NCBI RefSeq assembly: GCF_040529185.1
Contig: NZ_CP159510.1
Span: 372,001 to 436,000 of the forward strand
Source: Sporolactobacillus sp. Y61
GTDB taxonomy: Bacteria > Bacillota > Bacilli > Bacillales > Sporolactobacillaceae
Reading direction: 5' to 3'
Length of the DNA stretch: 64,000 bases
A program made the position numbers and the translations under genes. The notes below the pieces were generated by a model. It made no database searches. It saw only the letters and a list, made by a program, of their open reading frames with translations, and had not been told where the DNA came from. This document shows positions 35,566-44,339 of the stretch, piece after piece (the first letter of the stretch is position 1; each line of letters begins with the position of its first letter).

Positions 35566-36287
35566 ATGAATGAGTATGAATTAAAAGCCTGGAAGGAAAT
35601 TGAGGACTGGAAGCGACAGATTTTAAAGCGATCCGGATTGCTCAGCCGGGTGTCGAAAAAAGTGCAGACAAAAATGAACAGTTACATTCCGGAAAAAGTC
35701 CAGAATGCGATCACTGTCGCCATTAAAAATATGGTCCGGGCAACTCTGACCGGTTCCCACTTTACGACAAAGAAAAATCAGTCGTACGGACTGACTCTTG
35801 AAGAAAAAGACCAGCGCGTGAAGGAAAAAATGGAAACCTATCGGAAAACGGCCATCATCGAAGGTGCCGGAACAGGCGCCGGGGGCTCTTATTGGGTCTT
35901 GCTGACTTCCCGCTCCTTTTGTCGATTAAAATCAAATTCCTTTTTGACGCAGCTGCCGTTTACGGGTTTGACACCAGTAAATATGAAGAACGGATCTTCC
36001 TCCTGCAGATTTTCAGGCTGGCCTTTTCCAGCGATCACGTACGCCGCGAAACGATGAAAATCATTGAAACATGGGACAGCCGTAAAAATGAATTTCATGA
36101 TATGGACTGGACAGAATTTCAAATGGAATACCGGGATTATATTGACTTTGCCAAAATGATGCAGCTCGTGCCCGGTATCGGTGCCGCTGTCGGAGCCTAC
36201 GTCAACAACAACCTGCTCGACCAGCTTGGAAAAGCAGCGATGAATTGTTACCGGATAAGAATTTTGACTGCACCAGCCTATAGCTAA
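35566..36287 (+). CDS. EcsC family protein (frameshifted in this sequence)
   Basis: ATG 35566 has GGGGGG seven bases upstream. The product matches the EcsC protein family: ELKAWKEIEDWKRQILK at the start, then IIEGAGTGAGG. At about 35889 a run of five G should be six; adding one G gives GGLLLGLADFPLLLSIKIKF and then MQLVPGIGAAVGAYVNNNLL. Corrected length is 240 residues. EcsC-type proteins are membrane-associated. In B. subtilis EcsC lies in the ecsABC operon, but here the gene stands alone. Confidence 0.8.
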
Positions 36288-36337
36288 CCGGATTCCGTCT
36301 TTTTTTCGTAAAAATTTCTCCTTCATGAAAATATAAT

Positions 36338-36378
36338 AAAAAGCGAAGAGACGGTGATCTGTCTCTTCGCTCTTTTTC
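36338..36378. terminator. Bidirectional terminator between ecsC-like and M6 protease genes
   Basis: AAGCGAAGAGAC and GTCTCTTCGCTT-like arms form a 12-bp stem flanked by AAAAA and TTTTTC. Confidence 0.85.
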
Positions 36379-36392
36379 ATTGCATATAAGCC

Positions 36393-38765
36393 TTATTTAT
36401 ACAGCAGGATTTTACCCACCGTTCCGTCATTGCTCTGTCCAATGACGCGTGCTTTCAGTCCGAAAGTCGGGATATTGCGCCCGGCGTCCGGAAGAACCGA
36501 ACCTGTAAAGTCGGCACTATCGTCGAACAGTGGATCGCGTTTCGTAAAGTTATCCTTAAGCGTCGAGCCGTCAATTGCGGTGTAATCGAGGAACATCTTA
36601 CTCGATTTTTCCAGGCTGAACGCGGCGTCATTCATCTGATAGCGTGTGCCGCCTAATGCGCCGTCGCTCCAGCGGTTTACACGCTGATCGGCATCAACCA
36701 GGCCCAGATAGCCCTCACCGGGATGAACGCCGGTCCAGTTTTCGCTGTAAGCATCATCGACATACCAGATCAAGAGACCCGGATCATAGCTCATCAGGCT
36801 GGCCCCGCGGCGAATGTGACCCAGTCCGGCATCGACACCACTGTGCGTGCGCCATTCAAGCAGATAATACTGATTCGAGTAGAATTTACCTTCATCCTTC
36901 TTGAATCCGTCAAGGGCAAAAGCCGGTTCTCCTTCCGCACCGTCGGTCACAACCGGGCTGCCGTCCGCAGTCACTGCAATATCATCCACATAGAAGCCGG
37001 GATAGGAAACCGCGACATCAGACCAGTAATTGAAGCTCAGTTCAATTTTCTGACCGGCGTAGGCTGAAAGGTCGAAGGTCGCATCGACCCATCCGCCGGA
37101 GGTCCCGGTTATGCCGTTCCCCGGATTCTGCTGATTGGGATCACTGGTCGTTGTGATGCTGCCCGGTATCGATTTCCCGTTTACTTTAACTGATGCGTAA
37201 TCCCAGTCCGGTTCAATATCATACCAGGTTTTGAACGTCAGTTGCGCACTTGTTGCACCTGTCAGATCAACGGTCTTCGTCATTGAGTTATTGAGATTGT
37301 CTCCGCTGCCGCTGAAGTATTCATACTGGCCGCTCGCCGGAGTATTGACAATTGTTTCTTTATCCGGCAGGTCGACCCGAACGGCATCACTATTCGTCCC
37401 CTTAGTCGCTGCCTCATCCAGAAGGATTGCCGTTCCCTTGTCTGTGATATCACTGGCATTAACCGTTTTCCCGCTCAGCCAGTTGCCGCCGTGCAGGTTT
37501 TGCAGCATCTGTTTGGCATACGGGCTGAATCCGGTCGGCTCAGCACCGGGGATTTTGCCGGCCCAGCTTCCTGCCGACATGATCGACCAGTATTCAATCG
37601 GTTCGCCGGCTCCGGAGTAGATCGTATCATATTCATCAGGCAGGCCTAAATCGTGGCCGTATTCATGAGAGAATACACCGGCTGCACCATCTTCAGGCTC
37701 AACGGTATAGTCATAGGCGACCAGGTAGCCGCCGAACCGGTCACTGTCCGAATGTGCACCGGGGATCGGCAGAAGGTAGCCCTGGTCATTGACCAGTACC
37801 CAGCGATGCGACCAGATCGCGTCGGCACCGAGTTTTCCGCCGCCGGCTTCTTCACCCACGCCTGAGTGAATGACCATCAGATGGTCAATAATGCCATCCG
37901 GTTCTGCGTGCACGCCATCACCGTCATAATCGTCACGATCCCAGACATCATAATCACTGAGGTCAATGTTTGGATCCTGTGCCGCTTTAGTCAGTGCCTC
38001 GTAAATCAGTTCGCGCGGACGTGCATCGCTGCCCGTTGCCGGATCATTGCCACCATAGTAGGCCGCCGGATGATCGGCTGTATACCAGCCAGCTACCGTC
38101 CCTTTCACCGAATAGCTTCCGCCCGACTGCTGTTCATAGAACTGGCGCATCGAGACCAGCTTTTCACCGTTCGGTCCTGTATAGCCGTCTTTACCGAAGA
38201 TCATATTCTGGAAATGGTCGAGAGGATATTCCGGATAATACATATCGGTTTCCGACGGATCAATCGTGCTCTTCGGGTTATCCGGATAGTCAATGGCCAG
38301 AACAAGGGCCTTATCGGTACGTACCGGTCCATCATAATTTTCCTTAGAGATCGGATCAACCTTATTTTTCTTTGCCTGACCCAGCTTGTTCCCCTTACCC
38401 GAGGTCAGCCCGTTATCTTTTACAGTCTCATTTGCATCATTAAAACTGATCCCTTTCGGCAGCTTGTCCTTTGTCTCCTTCTTTGCGCCTTCACCCCGTG
38501 CCTTCAGATATTTCTGCAGTGCTTTATCTGCATCCGCACGGCTTGCCTTTTTCGGGATCTTCCCTTCTTTCTTCAGCATATCGATAATCTTTTCATCATT
38601 GGCGATCCCGAGATCGAATGATGAACCCTGACGGTCGGATACATAACCTGTTTTTTCCGGTACATATGTATCCTCGGGCGGAGCTGTTGAAAAGCCCCAC
38701 AGGGTAAAGGAACTCAGACCGATAACCGCCGCCATCGCGGCCGCCGTGAATGTCTTTCTCCTCAT
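36393..38765 (-). CDS. Immune inhibitor A-type M6 metalloprotease
   Basis: This 790-residue secreted protease has an N-terminal signal peptide (RRKTFTAAAMAAVIGLSSF) and a propeptide to about residue 130. The M6 catalytic domain contains the zinc motif in GVFSHEYGHDLGLPDEYD near 365 (HEYGH plus downstream Asp). Central repeats near 480-620 resemble the InhA beta-sandwich domain (GVDAGLGHIRRGASLM follows). InhA proteases degrade host antibacterial peptides in B. cereus. In a non-pathogen it would serve protein scavenging or processing. GGGGGAA lies six bases upstream of the start. Confidence 0.92.
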   Translation of the reverse strand: MRRKTFTAAAMAAVIGLSSFTLWGFSTAPPEDTYVPEKTGYVSDRQGSSFDLGIANDEKIIDMLKKEGKIPKKASRADADKALQKYLKARGEGAKKETKDKLPKGISFNDANETVKDNGLTSGKGNKLGQAKKNKVDPISKENYDGPVRTDKALVLAIDYPDNPKSTIDPSETDMYYPEYPLDHFQNMIFGKDGYTGPNGEKLVSMRQFYEQQSGGSYSVKGTVAGWYTADHPAAYYGGNDPATGSDARPRELIYEALTKAAQDPNIDLSDYDVWDRDDYDGDGVHAEPDGIIDHLMVIHSGVGEEAGGGKLGADAIWSHRWVLVNDQGYLLPIPGAHSDSDRFGGYLVAYDYTVEPEDGAAGVFSHEYGHDLGLPDEYDTIYSGAGEPIEYWSIMSAGSWAGKIPGAEPTGFSPYAKQMLQNLHGGNWLSGKTVNASDITDKGTAILLDEAATKGTNSDAVRVDLPDKETIVNTPASGQYEYFSGSGDNLNNSMTKTVDLTGATSAQLTFKTWYDIEPDWDYASVKVNGKSIPGSITTTSDPNQQNPGNGITGTSGGWVDATFDLSAYAGQKIELSFNYWSDVAVSYPGFYVDDIAVTADGSPVVTDGAEGEPAFALDGFKKDEGKFYSNQYYLLEWRTHSGVDAGLGHIRRGASLMSYDPGLLIWYVDDAYSENWTGVHPGEGYLGLVDADQRVNRWSDGALGGTRYQMNDAAFSLEKSSKMFLDYTAIDGSTLKDNFTKRDPLFDDSADFTGSVLPDAGRNIPTFGLKARVIGQSNDGTVGKILLYK

Positions 38766-39001
38766 AGATGATTCCCCCCATAATATTTCTATAATTTTGA
38801 AAACCGCTTTCCCGTATGTATTCTTTATTTCTCTATATTTTCCTTCTTTTTCGACAAAAGTCCGTCATAAAGTCCTGCATATTTTTTATGCAATGCTCCT
38901 TTAGTCTTAATTTTCGACCGCATTTTTCTTCATTCAGGCAGAAAAAAACTGCCCCGGTGGAGGCAGAAAAACAGGAAAAAAGATTCAGGTTCAGATCATC
39001 A

Positions 39002-39727
39002 TTACAGGATTTTACTCAGAAAGGCTTTCGTGCGTTCTTCCTTTGGATGACTGAACAGTTCATGTGGCTCATTTTCCTCCACAATATAACCGCCGTCCAT
39101 AAACAGGACGCGGTCGCCGACTTCCCGGGCAAACCCCATTTCATGTGTCACGACGACCATCGTCATCCCATCCCGGGCCAGTTTCTTCATGACATCCAGT
39201 ACTTCACCGACCATTTCCGGATCCAGTGCCGAAGTTGGCTCGTCGAACAGCATCATCTTCGGTTCCATGGCCAGCGCACGGGCAATCGCAATCCGCTGTT
39301 TCTGACCGCCGGAAAGTGAATCCGGATAGGCAGAGGCTTTGTCTTCGAGGCCAACTTTTTTCAATAATTCGATTGCTTTATCATGAGCCGCCTCTTTTGA
39401 TACCTTCTTAACCTTAAGCGGGGCCAGCATAATATTTTGAAGCACGGTCATGTGCGGGAAAAGATTGAACTGCTGAAAGACCATGCCGACTTCAGCACGT
39501 ATTTTGTTAATATCCGTTTTTTTATCGGTAATATCGACACCTTCTATGTAAATATGTCCGGACGTGATACTGTCCAGCAGATTAATGCACCTCAGAAAGG
39601 TGGATTTTCCGGCACCGGATGGACCAATGACAACAACGACTTCCTGTTTGTTAATTTCTACATTGATGTTCTTTAACACCTGATTATGACCAAATGTTTT
39701 TTTCAGATTTTCTACTTTGATCATCAT
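39002..39727 (-). CDS. Polar amino acid ABC transporter ATP-binding protein
   Basis: This 241-residue ATPase has Walker [10 protein letters not shown] near residue 35, signature LSGGQKQR near 136 and Walker [13 protein letters not shown] near 156, closely following GlnQ/ArtR-type subunits. It overlaps the permease gene by four bases. The specific amino acid cannot be read from this subunit. Confidence 0.9.
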   Translation of the reverse strand: MMIKVENLKKTFGHNQVLKNINVEINKQEVVVVIGPSGAGKSTFLRCINLLDSITSGHIYIEGVDITDKKTDINKIRAEVGMVFQQFNLFPHMTVLQNIMLAPLKVKKVSKEAAHDKAIELLKKVGLEDKASAYPDSLSGGQKQRIAIARALAMEPKMMLFDEPTSALDPEMVGEVLDVMKKLARDGMTMVVVTHEMGFAREVGDRVLFMDGGYIVEENEPHELFSHPKEERTKAFLSKIL

Positions 39728-40380
39728 TCTGTCGACATCTTCCTTTCCAGTTTGCTGACGAGCGCATTAAGTGAAAGGGTGAGAATCAGATAGATCAGTG
39801 AAATCGTCAGGTATGGTTCCCAGACTCTGAAATACTGAGCCCCCATCTGCTGCGCCCAGTAGGTCAGCTCCGGCGCAGCGACTACCGACACCAGCGATGA
39901 ATCCTTTAGCAGTGCGATAAATTCGTTGCCAAGCGGAGGCAGAATTCGGCGTACCGCCTGAGGCAGAATCACGTAGCGCATCGCCTGATAATGTGTCATG
40001 CCGAGTGAACGGGCCGCTTCGGTCTGCCCTCTGTGAATTGACTGGATCCCTGATCTGAACACCTCGGCGATATAAGCAGCAACGTTCAGTGACAGGGCAA
40101 CAACACCAGCAACAACACCGTTGGACTGCCCGAGAAACAGGGGAACCACCCCAAAATGAACAATCAGAATCTGCACAAAAAGCGGTGTCCCGCGAAAGAA
40201 GGCCACATAACAGATAAACGGCCAGGACAGCCATTTATTTCTCATCATTTTCCCGAGACAGATAATCAGGCCGAGCACCGTTCCAATAAGGATACCGGCG
40301 ACAGAAAGCCCGATAGTAAGCAAAGTCCCGCTCCAGAAATACGGGGCATAATCCCCAATCAGGTCAAAACGGAAATCCAA
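39724..40380 (-). CDS. Polar amino acid ABC transporter permease
   Basis: This 218-residue permease of the HisM/GlnP class has about five membrane segments. The HisM-type EAA loop reads [20 protein letters not shown] near residue 135. A homodimer is expected since only one permease gene is present. It follows the binding-protein gene with a hairpin in between. Confidence 0.9.
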   Translation of the reverse strand: MDFRFDLIGDYAPYFWSGTLLTIGLSVAGILIGTVLGLIICLGKMMRNKWLSWPFICYVAFFRGTPLFVQILIVHFGVVPLFLGQSNGVVAGVVALSLNVAAYIAEVFRSGIQSIHRGQTEAARSLGMTHYQAMRYVILPQAVRRILPPLGNEFIALLKDSSLVSVVAAPELTYWAQQMGAQYFRVWEPYLTISLIYLILTLSLNALVSKLERKMSTE

Positions 40381-40400
40381 TCAAAACTCCTCCTTTAACT

Positions 40401-40442
40401 TAAAAATTGCGTAACACGTAGTCGCGTTACGCAATTTTTAAC
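40401..40442 (-). terminator. Hairpin between binding-protein and permease genes
   Basis: AAAAATTGCGTAAC and GTTACGCAATTTTT form a 14-bp stem with a 10-base loop, symmetric with A and T ends. It likely lets the binding protein be made in excess. Confidence 0.8.
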
Positions 40443-40462
40443 AGTCTGAACCTGTCAGCCCC

Positions 40463-41277
40463 TTACTGCTGAGCTTTCAACTGGTCAATGTCCGGCTCAA
40501 CTTTGAACCATTTCTTATATATTTTGGCATATGTTCCGTTATCAAACAAGGCGTTGAGCGCCTTGTCAAATTCAGGCTTCAGTTTACTGTCCTTCGGATA
40601 CATCATGCCATAGAATTCCGGTTCAAATGCATCTGCATCTTCAACAACCTTCAGATTTTTGTCTGCGTTGTTCTTTGCATACTGTTCAATCACCGTGTTA
40701 TCCGCAACGACTGCGTCGGCACCACCGTTATTCAGTTCCATAATCGCCAGGTTAATGTTTTTATACTTCTTCACTTTCGGATTATTTTTGCCGACAATTT
40801 TTTCAACGGCTTCCTGACCGGTCGTTGCTGTCTGAACAGCAATCGTTTTACCCTTCAGATCGGCTCCGGACTTAATGTCGCTGTCTTTCGGAATCAGGAT
40901 TTTGTTTGTTGAGAGAAAATAGGCGTTTGAAAAATCGTAGGACTGCTTCCGATCAGCATTGATCGTAATGGCCGAAATGCTCATATCGGCTGTTTTATTT
41001 TTCAGCTCAACGAACAACGGATCCCAGCCGACATTGACCAGCTTGTACTTATATCCGGCTTCTTTTGCCAGTGCCTTCATAATATCAACATCAAAACCAA
41101 CCATCTTGCCCTTATCCATGTATTCGAATGGAGCATACTGTGCATCATTAACAATTCTCAGTGTTTTTTTCGCCGGTTTTTCCCGGAGTCACCGGAACTG
41201 CTGCCACCTGAAGCACAGGCCGAGAGAATCAGTACAAAGGCCATAAGCAATGAAAAAATCGATAATTTCCTGTTCAT
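40463..41277 (-). CDS. Polar amino acid ABC transporter substrate-binding lipoprotein (frameshifted in this sequence)
   Basis: ATG 41277 has GGGGGA nine bases upstream and opens a lipoprotein signal peptide with lipobox LSAC near residue 21. The frame breaks near 41170 in a run of A. Adding one A gives KKTLRIVNDAQYAPFEYMDK and continues into a family 3 binding domain: MVGFDVDIMKALAKEAGYKY and ADMSISAITINADRKQSYDF. Corrected length is 271 residues. The apparent later start at MDKGKMVG would lack a signal peptide and is rejected. Confidence 0.85.
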
Positions 41278-41321
41278 TATAGGTTGTCCCCCTGTTTATC
41301 TTTCCACATTAAATTACAATA

Positions 41322-41351
41322 ATTATACTCTAATCTTTTCTTTAATTGCAA
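41322..41351 (-). promoter_or_regulatory. Promoter of the amino acid transporter operon
   Basis: TTGCAA (41346-41351) and TATAAT (41322-41327) are 18 bases apart on the minus strand, 45 bases upstream of the start codon. Confidence 0.55.
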
Positions 41352-41396
41352 GATAGTTGTAGAATTTTCACACAATTTACCACTTTATAACGCCAG

Positions 41397-41428
41397 AAAA
41401 AAAACGGGGCACTGACTCCTGCCCCGTT
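41397..41428 (-). terminator. Terminator after the nitroreductase gene
   Basis: On the minus strand AACGGGGCA and TGCCCCGTT form a 9-bp stem with an 8-base loop followed by TTTTTT. Confidence 0.88.
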
Positions 41429-41451
41429 CTGGTTTCTTTCATCCGGATTTA

Positions 41452-42090
41452 TCAGCCTAGAATCCTGACCCGTTCACTGATCGGCTGGAATTCTTTTGGC
41501 CCTGCAGCTTCAGCAATATTACCAAACGGCATCTGTGCCCGCAGTTTCCAGGACGCCGGTACATCGAAGGTATCCCGCACGTCTTCGTCAATCAGCGGAT
41601 TGTAGTGCTGCAGCGAAGCACCGACGTTAATATCAGCCAGTGCAGACCATACGGCAAACTGGGCTATGCCCGTGCTGTGTTCCGACCAGACCGGAAAGTT
41701 ATCCGCATAAAGCGGGAACTGTTTCTGAAGTCCTTCAACAACTGATCTGTCTTCAAAGAACAATATAGTACCGACACCGGCATTAAATGAAGCCAGCTTC
41801 TTAGCTGTCGAGTCAAACGACTGGCCTTCCGGGAGGACTTTGCGGATCGCTTTTTCAACAATGCCGCCCTCTCCCCATAATTTTTCACTCTCTTTACCAA
41901 ATAAAATGATTGCGCGTGCGGACTGAGAGTTAAAGGCTGACGGGGCAAGCTTGATCGCTTCCTGAATGGTTGCGGTGATCTCCTCTTTGCTTGCTTTTAC
42001 ATCCTTGTCAAGAGCATAAATCGAACGACGCTTTCTGATGGCGTCAAGAAACTCGTTTGATTTAATAAATGCTGAAACATCGCTGGTCAT
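41452..42090 (-). CDS. Nitroreductase family protein
   Basis: This 212-residue FMN enzyme has the nitroreductase start FLDAIRKRRSIYALDKDV at residues 14-31, APSAFNSQSARAIILFG near 50, and a late FGNIAEAAGPKEFQPIS. It belongs to the small oxidoreductase group near YodC/HypO/Frm2. The gene is directly downstream of a YodB-type HxlR regulator and a palindromic operator, so it is probably induced by quinones, diamide-like or hypochlorite stress and detoxifies nitro or quinone compounds. Confidence 0.88.
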   Translation of the reverse strand: MTSDVSAFIKSNEFLDAIRKRRSIYALDKDVKASKEEITATIQEAIKLAPSAFNSQSARAIILFGKESEKLWGEGGIVEKAIRKVLPEGQSFDSTAKKLASFNAGVGTILFFEDRSVVEGLQKQFPLYADNFPVWSEHSTGIAQFAVWSALADINVGASLQHYNPLIDEDVRDTFDVPASWKLRAQMPFGNIAEAAGPKEFQPISERVRILG

Positions 42091-42122
42091 AGAACACGCT
42101 CCTATACTAATTATTTTTCATT

Positions 42123-42136
42123 TACTTACGTAAGTA
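42123..42136. promoter_or_regulatory. HxlR/YodB-type operator palindrome
   Basis: TACTTACGTAAGTA is a perfect 14-bp palindrome 33 bases upstream of the nitroreductase start codon. YodB and CatR operators in B. subtilis have TACT and AGTA arms, so this is a strong candidate site for the adjacent regulator. Confidence 0.7.
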
Positions 42137-42161
42137 TAGTTGATGATAAGAAAAAAGTAAA

Positions 42162-42500
42162 TCAATTCGTTCTGCGGTTTGATTCACCGGCAAACCATTT
42201 ATCCGCCCAGTGGTGGACCTCATTCAGGATCGGCTGGATTTCCCTGCCCTTGTCCGTCAAAGTATAAGTGACCTGAACAGGATATCCTGTGTCGACGTGG
42301 CGCACGACGATGTCCATTTCCTCCAGTTCCCTGAGTCTCGCGGCCAACATTCGGTCACTCAGCTCGGGAATCGCACCTGAGATGTCACTGAAATGGTGCC
42401 TGCCGCTCAACAGTACTTCAATAATCAGTCCGTTCCATTTTTTTCCAATAATCTGGAAAGCCTGTTCAAATTTCGGACAAACCAGAAAATCCTTTTTCAT
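42162..42500 (-). CDS. HxlR-family redox-sensing regulator (YodB/CatR-like)
   Basis: ATG 42500 gives 112 residues; the longer frame to 42578 has no ribosome site. The HxlR winged helix has the start FLVCPKFEQAFQIIGKKWNG and then LSDRMLAARLRELEEMDIVV. The Cys at residue 8 aligns with the conserved redox Cys of YodB (CPKxExAF). The C-terminus ends in WADKWFAGESNRRTN and has no further Cys, so it would be a one-Cys type like CatR. Likely target: the downstream nitroreductase. Confidence 0.85.
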   Translation of the reverse strand: MKKDFLVCPKFEQAFQIIGKKWNGLIIEVLLSGRHHFSDISGAIPELSDRMLAARLRELEEMDIVVRHVDTGYPVQVTYTLTDKGREIQPILNEVHHWADKWFAGESNRRTN

Positions 42501-42596
42501 CTCCGACCACTCCTGCTTATATTGTACTATAAGCCTCAGAATATACCCACCGGAAGCCTTTATTGTTTTTTCCGGCACGTCGCCGCGGTGACCCTT

Positions 42597-43019
42597 TTAT
42601 TCTGGCGGATATGTTTTTTTCAGGAATGCCATGGACTGGGTAATCAGTTTTTTCAGTATATCCGTATTTATGTCCGAAAGCCTGTTGACGTAGACACAGG
42701 CTTTGCCCGCTTTATGCTTCCCAAGTTTCTCAAGGAGCGGGGCACGCTCAGCATCACCCGTTGCAAAATACAGGCTGATCTTCGCCTTTCGCGGTGAAAA
42801 TCCGGCAAGTGGCGCGTCTCCCTCATGACCGGAGGCATATTTATAATGGTAAGAGCCGAAGCCGATAATACTTGGTCCCCACATTTTTGCAGGGTAGCCG
42901 GTCGTCTGTGTATAGATGTTCAGCAGTTTCCAGGCATCTTCACGTCGTCCGGGATTTTCAACCTGTTCAATAAACTCGGTCACACTGCGATCATTTTCTT
43001 TCGTCTTTTGCTCGTACAC
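42597..43019 (-). CDS. DUF1801 domain protein
   Basis: This 140-residue protein matches DUF1801 (YdhG-like): REDAWKLLNIYTQTTGYPAK near residue 30, MWGPSIIGFGSYHYKY near 46, and an SPRKAKISLYF strand. DUF1801 proteins share a fold with frataxin-like iron proteins, but a function for this one is not known. It lies upstream of a ferrochelatase in the opposite direction. A functional link is unproven. Confidence 0.85.
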   Translation of the reverse strand: MYEQKTKENDRSVTEFIEQVENPGRREDAWKLLNIYTQTTGYPAKMWGPSIIGFGSYHYKYASGHEGDAPLAGFSPRKAKISLYFATGDAERAPLLEKLGKHKAGKACVYVNRLSDINTDILKKLITQSMAFLKKTYPPE

Positions 43020-43272
43020 GGACAGCCCTCCTGTTTTTACTCCGTCTCTTCTATTAAACTACAGTTAACCATTCCTTTTCCAGTACAGGCCATTGAAAAA
43101 GGGCATCATATGGGCAGTGCTCTCTCGCGATTTCATTTCTTGCCTGCGAGAAGCCGGATGGATTTAAGTATAGCATCCCCTTCAAATCTTTTATTAACGG
43201 TTTTTTTCACCTCCGGCTCATCCCGCGTTTGTTAGAATGAAGGTGACACATTCAGGAAAGGAATAAACAACC

Positions 43273-44252
43273 ATGGAAAAAACTGCTGTATTGCTTGTCA
43301 ATCTGGGAACGCCGGACGCGCCGGATGCACCATCTGTCCGCAAATATCTGGCCGAGTTTCTCAGCGACCCGCGCGTGATCGATCTGCCGCGCTGGAAGTG
43401 GCTGCCGATCCTTCACGGAGTGATTCTGCGTGTGCGGCCGAAAAAGTCTGCCCGGCTCTATCAGGCGATCTGGTCAGAGCACGGTTCCCCGCTGCTTTAT
43501 TACAGCAGGAAACAGCAGGCAGCCCTTGAAACCCGTTTTCGCCGTGACGGCGTCAGAATCTCTCTGGCCATGACTTACGGAAATCCTTCAATTGCCGGTG
43601 AGCTTTCGAAGCTGCATGCCTGGGGCGTCAGGAAACTGATCATTCTGCCCCTTTTTCCACAATACTCATCGACAACAACAGCTTCTGTCTGGGACAGCGT
43701 CCGGCGCGCCATGAGTCCATGGCGGGACGTACCGGAATTGATTTTCATCAGAGATTATCCCGATCATCCGCTTCTGATCGACGCATTGGAAGCCCGCATC
43801 CGGCAGTGTTTCTCAGAGCACGGCACCCCGGATACACTGGTCGTTTCCTATCATGGGATCCCTGTCCGCTATGCCCGCTCAGGTGACGACTATCCGTCGC
43901 GATGTATGAAAACAACGGAAGCACTGATCAGACGGTTTCCGGGTCTCGACGTCATCTCCGGCTATCAGTCCCGGTTCGGAAATGAGCCCTGGCTGACCCC
44001 GGCCACAGCAGATATACTGAAAAGCCTTCCCCGCGCAGGGAAAACCCGGGTCTGTGTGATTGCCCCGGATTTACCTCAGACTGTCTGGAAACCCTTCATG
44101 AACTGAAAATGGATTATGCCGGACTCTTCCGCGCGTCCGGCGGGGAAACGTTTCATTATATTCCGGCTCCGAATGACAGCAGTTTGTTCATCGACTGTCT
44201 TGAAAACATGATCCGTAACCACCTTCCTGTTCATCAGCCGAAAGCCCGCTGA
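43273..44252 (+). CDS. hemH: Ferrochelatase, E. coli-type (frameshifted near its 3' end)
   Basis: The product resembles gamma-proteobacterial HemH and not B. subtilis HemH: LLVNLGTPDAPDAPSVRKYL at residues 7-26, HGSPLLYYSRKQQAALE near 77, and SYHGIPVRYARSGDDYP near 190. The catalytic His is in SYHGIP, and Glu in GNEPWL. Near 44070 one G is missing: GGG reads as GG. Restoring it gives APGFTSDCLETLHELKMDY and a stop at 44252, 326 residues in total. No other heme genes are nearby. Confidence 0.85.
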
Positions 44253-44339
44253 TTATTTTCGAACAGCTCTCTGGAATGATTTTCTAATCAATACTGTATA
44301 ATAAGAGTCAGACCATGGCACACGAAGGAGGATATTTAG

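Noticed and set aside
40463..41119. Amino-acid binding protein starting at an internal ATG
   Set aside because: It would lack the signal peptide, which is present in a neighbouring frame and joined by adding one A.
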